DNA of 64,000 nucleotides from Roseibium limicola (GTDB lineage Bacteria > Pseudomonadota > Alphaproteobacteria > Rhizobiales > Stappiaceae), in contig NZ_JAFLNF010000005.1 in NCBI RefSeq assembly GCF_017313085.1, positions 124,001-188,000 of the forward strand, read 5' to 3'. The notes below the pieces were generated by a model. That model did not search any database and was not told the DNA's origin. It saw nothing but the letters and a program-made list of their open reading frames with translations. Of the stretch, positions 9,301-17,050 are shown in pieces. The translations under genes and the position numbers were made by a program. The stretch's first letter is position 1. Every line of letters begins with the position of its first letter.

Positions 9301-12300
9301 GTTTCGAGCGCGCGCGTTTCGATCTCAGTCAGACCGAGCCCTTCCAGAACGCTTGCCCAATCCCGGTCCGTGTTCTCGTCGTCCTCTTCGTCGACAACGG
9401 CCCACCAATCTGCACCAATACCCTGAATAAGGTTTTCTAATGGAGACGGTAGTGGCTCTGCGGTCAGCCATTGTGCACCGACGATGGCAATGTCTTTCAG
9501 AAGGGCCAGCTGCTCACGGTTCAGATTCCCAGCTGGACCTGCCCCGATCACCAAGTCGAACCCACCGGTATCATCCGCAAGGTCTGCTAGCGGCACATGG
9601 CGTGTGCTACGAGATCCAGTCCATAGCCGTTCGGCCCGGGCAACATTACTGTTCATGGCATCACTGATGACCAGTTCCTGCGTTACAGGATCCAAGGCGC
9701 GATCAAGCGCGAGGGCCAGCCCTCCGGATTGGGCGCCGATCAAGGCAATGCGCAGCGAACGATCTTTGGGTGCCTCTGCCAGAAGCGCGAGGACAGCTTT
9801 TTTCAATCCGCTGTCGAGAGCCTGATTTGCGCCAGAGCCTTCGGTGTGGGCTGCGAAAAGCGAGTTCGCATAATATCCTTGCGCAGTCGCAGGAAGGCCA
9901 TTTTCAAGCAGATTCGGCAGCTCCTGCGAGAGCCGGGCGAGCAGTGAAGCCGTAGCAATTCGGTTGCCAGCCTCTCGGTAGACGGTCTGCATCAGCAGAT
10001 CGACACTTGGTCCATCAGCCGGGTCGGTGAGGATCCATGATGCAGTGTCACCTTCCTGGTCATGTATATCGGCAAGGCCACTTTCCAGCAACCAGTCGAG
10101 CAGACCTTCAAACAGCGGCTGTGCATTTTCATACAAGTGTCCGTCTGCAACCAGATCGGGAATTGTGAAGGGCGTACCACCTGCTACCTGGAACATGCCA
10201 GTATGCGCGACTGTACGGCCGAGAGCTTCGATCAGCAAAACGCTATCGCTCAGATCAGGCGCCGTTTCAGACGCAAATTCAGCCTGTTGGCCAAAAGCAT
10301 CAAGCGAACCACCAGGCAACAGTGTTTTTGCTAGCTGACGGGATCTGTCCGGTAGCAGGACTGCGGTCTGACGGTAGATCAGCTCGTCGGTGTGTTCGAT
10401 CTTGCCAAGGGTTACGGCGCGGAACCGGGTTTTCTCAAGACGTGCCACAACCAGACCATCGGTATCGATGAACTCAAAATTTGCTTCGAGCGATCGTGGC
10501 GAAGCCTTGGTGACCTTAATCAGGGTTTTTACCGGATCGACACCGGGCTGCAGCAAACGCAGGGCTCCGATACGAATGGGCAGGAAGCTGGTCTTTTTCG
10601 GCAGATCCGGGAGCTGAGATAACAGTGCGAACAAGCCATGGAAACCGCTGTCCAGCAGGCTCGGGCAGAAGGCAAACGGCAGGGAGGCGATGGCCGCATC
10701 ACGTGGTGATAAAGTCAACTCTGCTTCGGTCTGGGAGCTCGCGGTGACAGATTCAGCACGACGGAAGATCGGACCATAATTCAGTCCGAAAGTCTGGGTG
10801 ATGCGATACAGCTCATCCTTGTCAAGCTTCGCCTGCACGGCCTGGGACGACTGAAGCCTCGGCGTCCCCGTGGCGCTCGATACCGAGACATAATGCCCCC
10901 GCGCGTTCAGAGCAAACTCGCTGTCTTTCAAGCGCGGGCGAGAGAGCACTTCGACCACATGGTCGTCAGGAGAGAGGCGAACCAGCGTTTCAAAGCTGTC
11001 TCCATCCTCAAAAACCAGTGGACGCAAAATGTCGAAGTCGCGCAGCTCGATCTGATCGTGACCGCTCCATTGCAGGGCGGCTTTTAGGGCCATTTCGGCA
11101 AAGCCAGCCGCCGGAAAAACAACCGTGTCTTCGACCTTGTGGTCTGCCAGCCACGGATGGGCTTGCGCGTCGAGCGTATTGAACCATTCGGCAGCTTCTG
11201 GCCGCATCCGGTAACCGAGCAATGGAATGTCGACCCCAAAAATAAAGTCGACATCCTCATCGGTGGCTTCGGGCCGAATTTCGGTGTTCTGCCAAGGGTA
11301 TTGCGGCAAGGCAATTGCAACGTCGGGAGCGTCTCCGACAAAGGCGCTGAGTTCAGTCTCGCCACCAGCTGCGAGAATGCTGGCTGCAACCCGATCAAGC
11401 GGCGTACGAGCCTTTGCATCGGCCATAGACACCGGAGCCTTGGATTTCGGCGGCTGATCGAGAGATCCGATTACGGTTGCTCGGGCACCTTCAGCACGTA
11501 GCACATCGTTCACATAGGTCGACAAGACCGGCTTTGGACCGATCTCGACGAAGACGCCGATGCCACTCTGTGCCATCCGATTCGCGGCTTCAGAGAATAA
11601 AACAGGCTGACGCACGTTACGCCACCAATAGTCGGCATCCAGCAACGGTGCGGTTTCATCCGGTGTCACAGTGGAAAAGAACGGAAGGACGTGCTTGCCC
11701 GGCGTTACTTCTGACAGCGCTTTCAGCAGCGGTTCGCGAATTGGGTCAACCAGAGCGCTGTGGAACGGATAGGCCAGATTGAGGCGACGCATTGCCCACT
11801 TATTTTTGCGGGCAAACTTTGCGAAGGCATCGAGACTATCGACATCGCCAGAGATCGTCACGCTGCGCGGGCTGTTGATGGCCGCCAGCTCAAGGCGCGG
11901 CAAGCCGCTCGCAGCCAAAGCTTCGCGGGCCTTTTCTGCCGGTAGCAATAGGGCGGCCATGGAGCCGAGGTCGCGCACGACTTCCTGTTCTGTTGAACGC
12001 GCGTGAATAACCTTGACCGCTTGCGGGAGCGTCAGAGCACCACTGGCCCAAGCTGCGGCGACCTCACCAACGCTATGACCTATGACAGCGTTGGGTTCGA
12101 TACCGCGCATCTTCAGGCTTTCGGTCACGGCAACCTGAATGGCAAACAGCAACGGTTGTGCAATTTCGGTGCGCTCGATCTCGGCTTCCAGATCGTCGCT
12201 AAACAGGGTGGTCAGAAGGGACCAGCCGCCAACGCCCATGAAGATGTGATCGACCTTTTCGAAGCTCTCCTGAAAGCCCCGGTCCTGCTTGTAGGCCTCT

Positions 12301-13949
12301 TGGCCCATGCCGGCCCATTGTGCGCCGTTTCCGGAAAACACGAAACCGATTGGCACTTTCGGCTTTTGCGCTGATCCTGTGACAATCCGGTCGTCGCTTT
12401 CGTCCTTGATGAAGGCGTCCAGAGCCTGAAGCTTGTCTTCAAGGCTTTCGCCGAGAACGATCAGACGTTCGCTCAGCAGGTCACGTCGCTGCGCTGTGCT
12501 CAGGACAAGGTCTTTGGCCAACTGAGGCGCATTCGTCAGTCGATCCTTGTAGGTTTGAGCAAGTTCAGCCAGAGAGGCCTTGGAGCGTGCGGACAGAAGC
12601 AGAGGGGCGAGAACGGACGGTTTTGACGAAGTTGAGGCACTGGAAGAGGCAGCAACCGGATCGCCGTCAGAAATGACAGCATGTGCGTTGGTGCCACCGA
12701 AACCAAAGGAGTTGATGCCAGCCAAACGAGGCTTGTCGCTGGGCGCGAGGGGAGTTGCCTCAGCTGCAACTTCGAGATTCAATTCGTCAAATGGAATATC
12801 GGGGTTCGGTTCCTTGAAGTGCAGAGACTTCGGCAGCAGGTCATGTTTCAGCGCCAGAATTGATTTTAGAACACCAACCAGGCCAGAGGCGGGTTCAAGG
12901 TGGCCGACGTTGGTCTTTACCGAGCCGATAAGCAATTTATCATCGCGTTTCTGACTGACGCTGGTGCCAAGAGCTTGAGCTTCGGCCGGGTCGCCGACCC
13001 TGGTGCCTGTGCCGTGCGCTTCAATGAAGGCAAGGTCGTTCGGATTGACGTTCAGCTGGCCGCCGTAAATCTCTTGGAGCAGATTGCCCTGCGCTTCCGA
13101 TGAGGGAAGGGACATGCCGACGGTTCGACCGTCGGCATTCAAGCCGCAGGCGACAAGCCGCGCATGTGCCATTGTACCAGGCAGTTTCTTGGCGCGCTCC
13201 GACTGAAGTACCATGACGACGCCGCCTTCCGAGCGCACATAGCCATCGCCATTGGCGTCGAATGCCTGACAGAGGCCGGTCGGCGACAACATGGTCGCGC
13301 GCGAGAACCCGATGAACGGGAAAGGGCTCAGAAGCAGACTGATGCCGCAGACGATTGCAGTGTCGATCCGGCCGCTCTCAAGCGCGCTGACAGCTTCGTG
13401 TAGTGCGACAAGTGAAGAGGAGCATGCCGTGTCCACGGTAAAGCTCGGGCCGCGCAAATCGTAAATATAGGAAATCCGATTCGAGACAATCGACAGCGTA
13501 TTGCCGGTCATGAACTGCATGTCGGCATTGGCCGGATCTGTCAGGAAACGGTGGTGGTAATCGAGAGAGGAAGCGCCGACATAAACCCCGGTTGAACTTC
13601 CGGCAATGTCGCTTGGGCGAATGTTGGCGTGTTCCAGCGATTCCCAGACCAGTTGCAGCAACAACCGCTGCTGCGGATCCATCTGCAGGGCTTCACGAGG
13701 GGAGATGCCGAAGAAGGCAGGGTCAAACCCCCAGACGTCATCAATCTGCCCGGCAGCCCAAGTGTATGAACGGCCAGGCATGGCGGTGTCAGGATGACGA
13801 AACCTGGAAAGCGGCCAGCGTTGCGGGTCGACACTCGTAACTGAGCAGGTGCCCGAACGCAGGAGTTCCCAGAATTCTTCAGTGGTATTTGCTCCTGGGA
13901 GTCGGCTTGCATAACCGACGATACGAATATCGGAACTCAGAGACGCCAC
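6321..13949 (-). CDS. rkpA: Giant type I polyketide/fatty acid synthase, RkpA-like
   Basis: 2542 residues with one full reducing module. Ketosynthase about 7-428 has Cys176 (DTACSSS), His312 and His350. Acyltransferase about 530-830 has Ser626 in GHSVGE and YPFH at 727-730, of malonyl-like type. Dehydratase about 905-1185 has His937 and Asp1100 (LLDSGFH), but the usual HxxxGxxxxP Gly is Asp941. A methyltransferase-like stretch about 1390-1500 has a degraded SAM loop (IGAQSGG). A structural KR-like part is followed by enoylreductase about 1795-2115 (GGAGGVG at 1940-1946). Ketoreductase about 2135-2390 has AGGFGGFG, Ser2270/2271, Tyr2284 and Asn2288. The acyl carrier Ser2453 is in GMDSL. No thioesterase is present. 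The start is GTG with AAGGA six bases upstream. Sinorhizobium RkpA, of similar size, is required for K-antigen and thought to make a special lipid. An iterative fatty-acid-type product is inferred. Confidence 0.92.
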   Translation of the reverse strand: MASLSSDIRIVGYASRLPGANTTEEFWELLRSGTCSVTSVDPQRWPLSRFRHPDTAMPGRSYTWAAGQIDDVWGFDPAFFGISPREALQMDPQQRLLLQLVWESLEHANIRPSDIAGSSTGVYVGASSLDYHHRFLTDPANADMQFMTGNTLSIVSNRISYIYDLRGPSFTVDTACSSSLVALHEAVSALESGRIDTAIVCGISLLLSPFPFIGFSRATMLSPTGLCQAFDANGDGYVRSEGGVVMVLQSERAKKLPGTMAHARLVACGLNADGRTVGMSLPSSEAQGNLLQEIYGGQLNVNPNDLAFIEAHGTGTRVGDPAEAQALGTSVSQKRDDKLLIGSVKTNVGHLEPASGLVGVLKSILALKHDLLPKSLHFKEPNPDIPFDELNLEVAAEATPLAPSDKPRLAGINSFGFGGTNAHAVISDGDPVAASSSASTSSKPSVLAPLLLSARSKASLAELAQTYKDRLTNAPQLAKDLVLSTAQRRDLLSERLIVLGESLEDKLQALDAFIKDESDDRIVTGSAQKPKVPIGFVFSGNGAQWAGMGQEAYKQDRGFQESFEKVDHIFMGVGGWSLLTTLFSDDLEAEIERTEIAQPLLFAIQVAVTESLKMRGIEPNAVIGHSVGEVAAAWASGALTLPQAVKVIHARSTEQEVVRDLGSMAALLLPAEKAREALAASGLPRLELAAINSPRSVTISGDVDSLDAFAKFARKNKWAMRRLNLAYPFHSALVDPIREPLLKALSEVTPGKHVLPFFSTVTPDETAPLLDADYWWRNVRQPVLFSEAANRMAQSGIGVFVEIGPKPVLSTYVNDVLRAEGARATVIGSLDQPPKSKAPVSMADAKARTPLDRVAASILAAGGETELSAFVGDAPDVAIALPQYPWQNTEIRPEATDEDVDFIFGVDIPLLGYRMRPEAAEWFNTLDAQAHPWLADHKVEDTVVFPAAGFAEMALKAALQWSGHDQIELRDFDILRPLVFEDGDSFETLVRLSPDDHVVEVLSRPRLKDSEFALNARGHYVSVSSATGTPRLQSSQAVQAKLDKDELYRITQTFGLNYGPIFRRAESVTASSQTEAELTLSPRDAAIASLPFAFCPSLLDSGFHGLFALLSQLPDLPKKTSFLPIRIGALRLLQPGVDPVKTLIKVTKASPRSLEANFEFIDTDGLVVARLEKTRFRAVTLGKIEHTDELIYRQTAVLLPDRSRQLAKTLLPGGSLDAFGQQAEFASETAPDLSDSVLLIEALGRTVAHTGMFQVAGGTPFTIPDLVADGHLYENAQPLFEGLLDWLLESGLADIHDQEGDTASWILTDPADGPSVDLLMQTVYREAGNRIATASLLARLSQELPNLLENGLPATAQGYYANSLFAAHTEGSGANQALDSGLKKAVLALLAEAPKDRSLRIALIGAQSGGLALALDRALDPVTQELVISDAMNSNVARAERLWTGSRSTRHVPLADLADDTGGFDLVIGAGPAGNLNREQLALLKDIAIVGAQWLTAEPLPSPLENLIQGIGADWWAVVDEEDDENTDRDWASVLEGLGLTEIETRALETSEGEIDVSSARTKSFEPAVADNENTAPVDQSETKAPIVVLADREGTSRKLAEGLHSCLEKRGYPVQIAVPAAEGEPDIGHLAIDMNGSLSELTDVSAKGGQIIFLLGAYGNPSDALALSNDRLWALTRVLNAHGGDEGQITFIAPNAARDMATAAMPAPEQSALWGYARVAMNEFPQIKMKLIDLAPDLAPGLAAARLAQELASDDNEREIVLDGDRRYGLRVLQGGLLDETHLPDGSLPSVRLDVIQQGSLDQLAWTPIARPELKAGDVEIEVKASGLNFRDVMWALGLLPEEALEDGFAGPTLGMECCGTVVRVGPDVSRFQPGDQVITFAPACFSAHVMVDESGCAPMPTTVSPEEAATIPVTFLTAYYALVKLASLEEGETILIHGGAGGVGLAALQIAKWRGAKVIATAGSPEKRAFLTLLGADVVLDSRTLEFVDAVMDETAGEGVDVVLNSLFGEAMERSIEVLKPFGRFLELGKRDYYGNTRIGLRPFRQNLTYFGIDADQLLTRQPKLAKRLFKELVELFEDGTLAPLPYRAFEADQVVEAFRLMQQAGHIGKIVLRPPQIPEIKPEPAPLAMKPDATYVVAGGFGGFGAELLKRLAMHGAAHLAVLSRRGGASEDAQAVIGELEAMGVQVSAHACDITDESAVASALQTIRQDQPAIAGVFHTAMVLKDVLIANLDQDALNRVIAPKVRGAELLDRLTRQDSLDHFVVYSSATTLVGNPGQANYVAANAYLEALARKRRTEGLAGLAVAWGAISDAGYLARNTEVGDLLARKLGKHSLAASEALDGLVDLMRQPQDDVATAALGFARIDWAAASRDLALIGTPLFALMGVGAGDDGQGSEGAVDLHVLLKGMTKVEASQTVGKLLAAEIGKILRISGDDIDAHKPLSEIGMDSLMALELRMSAERQLGIDIPLMSLANGATLNDLSGRIASRVLGESGDEGISGETQRLASSHIDGAGENMSDLAELEQRMNDKSRELGSFL

Positions 13950-14366
13950 GTGAAGTCCTTTATAGTGTCTTTTTACTTCGAGTCAGAAATGGGAATGAGC
14001 GCGCTTTAATCGCGTGTCCCAAGGTCGCGTGGCACCGGCGAGATGCATGCTAGCATAAATACAGCTGTGCTTCTCGATCGTTGCCTTGAAGTCGCGACCT
14101 TCAAACGCAAGCAAAATGTCCTCACCCTCAATATCCCTTTAAGACCATGTCGCCGCTAAGGCAAAAAATTGAAACGCCTTTGAAACAATACCCCAGCGGC
14201 CTTGTCCAATCTACGAACATTTCAACAGAGGCACAGGATCTGCTGGTGCAGCCAATATCCTCAATATAGCCGAAGGAATTTCGACTGTAGCATTTGTCAC
14301 AGTTTCCTCTGTGCGGCAAGCTCGTGAAAGGCAATCTACAATAGTTATTACCACGCGGTAGGTAGC
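13950..14366. promoter_or_regulatory. 417-base gap containing the rkpA leader/promoter region
   Basis: Non-coding stretch between the DNA glycosylase gene and rkpA, both read leftward. The rkpA ribosome site (AAGGA on the minus strand) lies at its left edge. The middle (about 14140-14260) is relatively AT-rich, as expected of a promoter zone. I could not pick a convincing -35/-10 pair. The short open frame at 14128-14334 has no ribosome site and no family resemblance, so I do not call it. Confidence 0.4.
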
Positions 14367-15593
14367 CTAGCGGGTTTCCCTTTGCCAGTCTTTCTCGAAG
14401 CTAAGGGTTGTCAGCTGGCAAAAGCGAGCCAGACGATAAAGTTCCTTTTCCAACGAAAGGTCTCGTGCCTTGGATGCTCGAATACCACGCTCTGGCCAGT
14501 AGGCGATTACGTTGAGGCTACCGTCTTTCCGATTTGCTCGCATGTCGATACGGCCAATCATTCGGGATCCTTCCAGTACCGGAAAAACATAATAGCCATA
14601 TGTACGCAGAGGTTCGGGTACGAACACCTCTATCTTGTAGTCGAAGTCGAACAGGCGCATCGCTCTTTTGCGGTCTCGTAGCATCGGATCGAAGGGCGAT
14701 AGAATTCTGACTTTTCCGGGCGGGTTTGGCAGTGTTTCCATAGTCTGTAGAGTAAGGGGACGCATGTAACTGGTGCGAGACCGACCATCGCAGTCGAGAA
14801 TGTCGACCGCTTGTATCTCTCCGCGGGCTTCCGCTGCCAGAGCCCAGGTCTTGGCCTCGTTCGGTGTAATCAAGTCGAGGAAGGCTGCCAATTCGCCGGA
14901 TGTGGCAAAGCCGAGCCGATCAAGCGCCATCTGACAGGCAAAGGCGATGGTTTCCTCAAGCTCAGGCTTTCGCGTCAGGATATGATCCGGCACGACATTC
15001 TCGGTCAGATCGTAGACCTTCTTGAAGCCGTCGCGTCCGGTGACGCTGAGTGCGCCGGTGCGCCATAGAAATTCCAGCGCCGTCTTTGAAGGGTGCCATT
15101 CCCACCACCCACCCTTGGAGCGGGGTTCGTCTTTACCGACATCCCCGGATGTTGCCGGGCCGTGTTGAGCAATTTGATGCAGGACGTCCTGGAACTTCTG
15201 CTGGAAGTCGTGCTGTTGCCAGCGCTCCCATCGTCCGCTGAGGCGTTCCTTGTCTCGGGTGAACTTGTGCTTCCAGTGGGGGAAGAACTCCATTGGAATG
15301 AAGGATGCGTCGTGCGTCCACTGCTCAAACAGCTGGCGATCTTTCTCGTAGAGGCGTTTGAGTTGGTTTTCCCTGTAGGTTCCAAGACGAGAGCGGAGGA
15401 TCATGTGATGGGCCCGCGCCACCGTATTGATGCTGTCGATCTGGACGAAGCCCAGGTTCTGGATCGTCGATTGAAGTCGTGCTGAGACACTGCTTTCTTT
15501 GTTCGGTGGGCGACTCAACCCGTGGCGGTCGAGGAAGAGCCGGCGAGCTTGCTCATTGGAAACTTGTGGGCGTGATGGGGAGGGGGCTGGCAT
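14367..15593 (-). CDS. YcaQ/AlkX-type DNA glycosylase (winged-helix, HTH_42 family)
   Basis: 408-residue protein of the winged-helix HTH_42 family that includes Escherichia coli YcaQ (AlkX) and Streptomyces AlkZ, glycosylases that unhook interstrand crosslinks and remove bulky alkyl adducts. The N-terminus reads LGFVQIDSINTVARAHHMIL. The QID triad matches the QxD catalytic motif of the YcaQ branch rather than the QxQ of AlkZ. Later conserved stretches include WTHDASFIPMEFFPHW, ATSGELAAFL, LTPNEA, LSPFDPMLRDRKRAMRLFDFDYKIEVFVP and VLEGSRMIGRIDMRA. The length is normal for the family. It is likely monocistronic and unrelated to the capsule genes on either side. Enzymatic activity is inferred from the motif. 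Confidence 0.82.
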   Translation of the reverse strand: MPAPSPSRPQVSNEQARRLFLDRHGLSRPPNKESSVSARLQSTIQNLGFVQIDSINTVARAHHMILRSRLGTYRENQLKRLYEKDRQLFEQWTHDASFIPMEFFPHWKHKFTRDKERLSGRWERWQQHDFQQKFQDVLHQIAQHGPATSGDVGKDEPRSKGGWWEWHPSKTALEFLWRTGALSVTGRDGFKKVYDLTENVVPDHILTRKPELEETIAFACQMALDRLGFATSGELAAFLDLITPNEAKTWALAAEARGEIQAVDILDCDGRSRTSYMRPLTLQTMETLPNPPGKVRILSPFDPMLRDRKRAMRLFDFDYKIEVFVPEPLRTYGYYVFPVLEGSRMIGRIDMRANRKDGSLNVIAYWPERGIRASKARDLSLEKELYRLARFCQLTTLSFEKDWQRETR

Positions 15594-15981
15594 AAACGCT
15601 CTTTATGATCTGTAGTACCGGTCCATTAAAGTGAGGGCCGACTTGACTGTCAGTCTAGGCAATTTGAACCGGGCTTGGAAAGGATTGTGGCATGCTGCTG
15701 CCTTGCAAATTTCGTATGGTGTGTGCAAGAGCAGGCGGGTTGTTCGGTCGTAGCTGATAATCCGAAGAGTTGAGGGCCTTCGCGCGGGTAAACTGGTCCG
15801 CGCAAGGAGTGCTGTGCACGTTCGGAATAAACTTTGCCAAACCGGGTCTGGATTCAGTGGAATATTCCCGAAGAACGCGCTGGGCAGCATTCTCTTTGCT
15901 CAACAGGCTTCGCGGTGGATGCTAGAAACTGTGCTCTGAGATCTAGAGATTTAACTGCTTGTGAATGGAAGACGAGGACTG
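15594..15981. other. 388-base divergent intergenic region
   Basis: Lies between the leftward glycosylase gene and the rightward ferredoxin-NADP reductase gene, so it should hold both promoters. GAGGA at about 15974, just before 15982, is the ribosome site of the reductase. The minus-strand open frames 15603-15890 and 15655-15903 lack ribosome sites and have compositions typical of chance frames. I see no RNA gene or repeat. Confidence 0.35.
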
Positions 15982-16794
15982 ATGAACGTTCTTTCCAAAC
16001 CTGCTGATCTGGAAGCTGCAGCCCCTGCGGGCGCGTTCATCCAGGAAGTGACATCGGTTCAGCATTACACTGACCACCTGTTCAAGTTCCGCATGACACG
16101 GCCGGCAAGCTTCCGCTTCCGTTCCGGCGAGTTCGTGATGATCGGTCTGATGATTGATGGAAAGCCGCTTTATCGCGCCTATTCCATTGCCAGCCCCTCT
16201 TGGGATGAAGAGCTGGAATTCTTCTCCATCAAGGTTCCTGATGGGCCTTTGACCCAGTATCTGCAGAAAGTGCAGCCGGGTGACGCTGTTCTGATGAAGA
16301 AGAAGCCGACAGGCACGCTGGTGAATGATGCCCTTGTGCCGGGTAAGCGTGTTTACATGTTCTCCACTGGCACTGGTCTGGCGCCCTTCGCCAGCCTGAT
16401 CCGCGACCCGGACACTTACGAAAAGTTTGACGAGGTCATCGTGACTCACACCTGTCGTCAGGTGGAAGAGCTGCGGTACGGCCTGGATCTGGTGGAAGCC
16501 ACTAAAAATGATCCACTGATCGGCGAGCTCGCTGCTGAAAAGTTGAAGCATTTTACTTCGGTGACCCGTGAAGACTATCCGGTCAAGGGGCGGATTACCG
16601 ACCTGATCGAGAATGGGCGCCTGTTTGAAGAGTTGGGCGTGCCGCCTCTGGATCCTGCCATCGATCGCGGAATGATCTGTGGCTCGATGGACATGCTACG
16701 CGATACCAAGGCAATCCTTGAGAAGGCTGGCTTGCATGAAGGCGCCAACAACAAGCCTGCCGAATTTGTCGTGGAGCGCGCCTTCGTTGGCTGA
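15982..16794 (+). CDS. fpr: Ferredoxin-NADP(+) reductase
   Basis: FAD-dependent reductase moving electrons between NADPH and ferredoxin or flavodoxin, of the bacterial Fpr subclass; 270 residues. The FAD-binding part shows YRAYSIASPSWDEELEFFSIKV, with the RxYS motif that holds the flavin. The NADP part shows MFSTGTGLAPFASLIRDP and THTCRQVEELRYG, plus MICGSMDML. The C-terminus ends VERAFVG, with no plant-type terminal Tyr. The start is set by GAGGA seven bases before ATG 15982; an in-frame GTG at 15961 is unlikely. It stands alone with a hairpin terminator after it. In related bacteria Fpr supports oxidative-stress recovery and radical enzymes, a role inferred here. Confidence 0.92.
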   Translation: MNVLSKPADLEAAAPAGAFIQEVTSVQHYTDHLFKFRMTRPASFRFRSGEFVMIGLMIDGKPLYRAYSIASPSWDEELEFFSIKVPDGPLTQYLQKVQPGDAVLMKKKPTGTLVNDALVPGKRVYMFSTGTGLAPFASLIRDPDTYEKFDEVIVTHTCRQVEELRYGLDLVEATKNDPLIGELAAEKLKHFTSVTREDYPVKGRITDLIENGRLFEELGVPPLDPAIDRGMICGSMDMLRDTKAILEKAGLHEGANNKPAEFVVERAFVG

Positions 16795-16846
16795 TTCTCC
16801 GGTCTGAAGCTCGCTTCCTCCCGAGATTCACCGCGCTAGATTATTG

Positions 16847-16876
16847 AACGGCTGTCTGAATGGGCGGCCGTTTTTG
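16847..16876 (+). terminator. Rho-independent terminator of the ferredoxin-NADP reductase gene
   Basis: The left arm AACGGCTGTC (16847-16856) pairs with GGGCGGCCGTT (16862-16872), with two G-T wobbles. It is followed directly by a T-rich run. It lies 53 bases after the stop codon. Confidence 0.75.
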
Positions 16877-17050
16877 TTTTTATTCCCTAAGGCTTCTGCG
16901 CTGTTTATGCATGAATTCTGCGTGAACTGTGTGTTGGTCAAGCCATGTCTGGACACGAACGTAGCGGAATGGCACTAGTTTTAGGCCAAGTAATAAATGC
17001 TCCGGGTATCTTTATTGTTCCGGCTAGCGAATGGGAGGCAAGCTCCGAGA

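Noticed and set aside
14128-14334. 68-codon minus-strand frame upstream of rkpA
   Set aside because: No ribosome site, odd composition and no resemblance to any family; lies in the rkpA leader.
15603-15903. Two overlapping minus-strand frames of 82-95 codons
   Set aside because: Ribosome sites absent and the region is the divergent promoter zone of two good genes.
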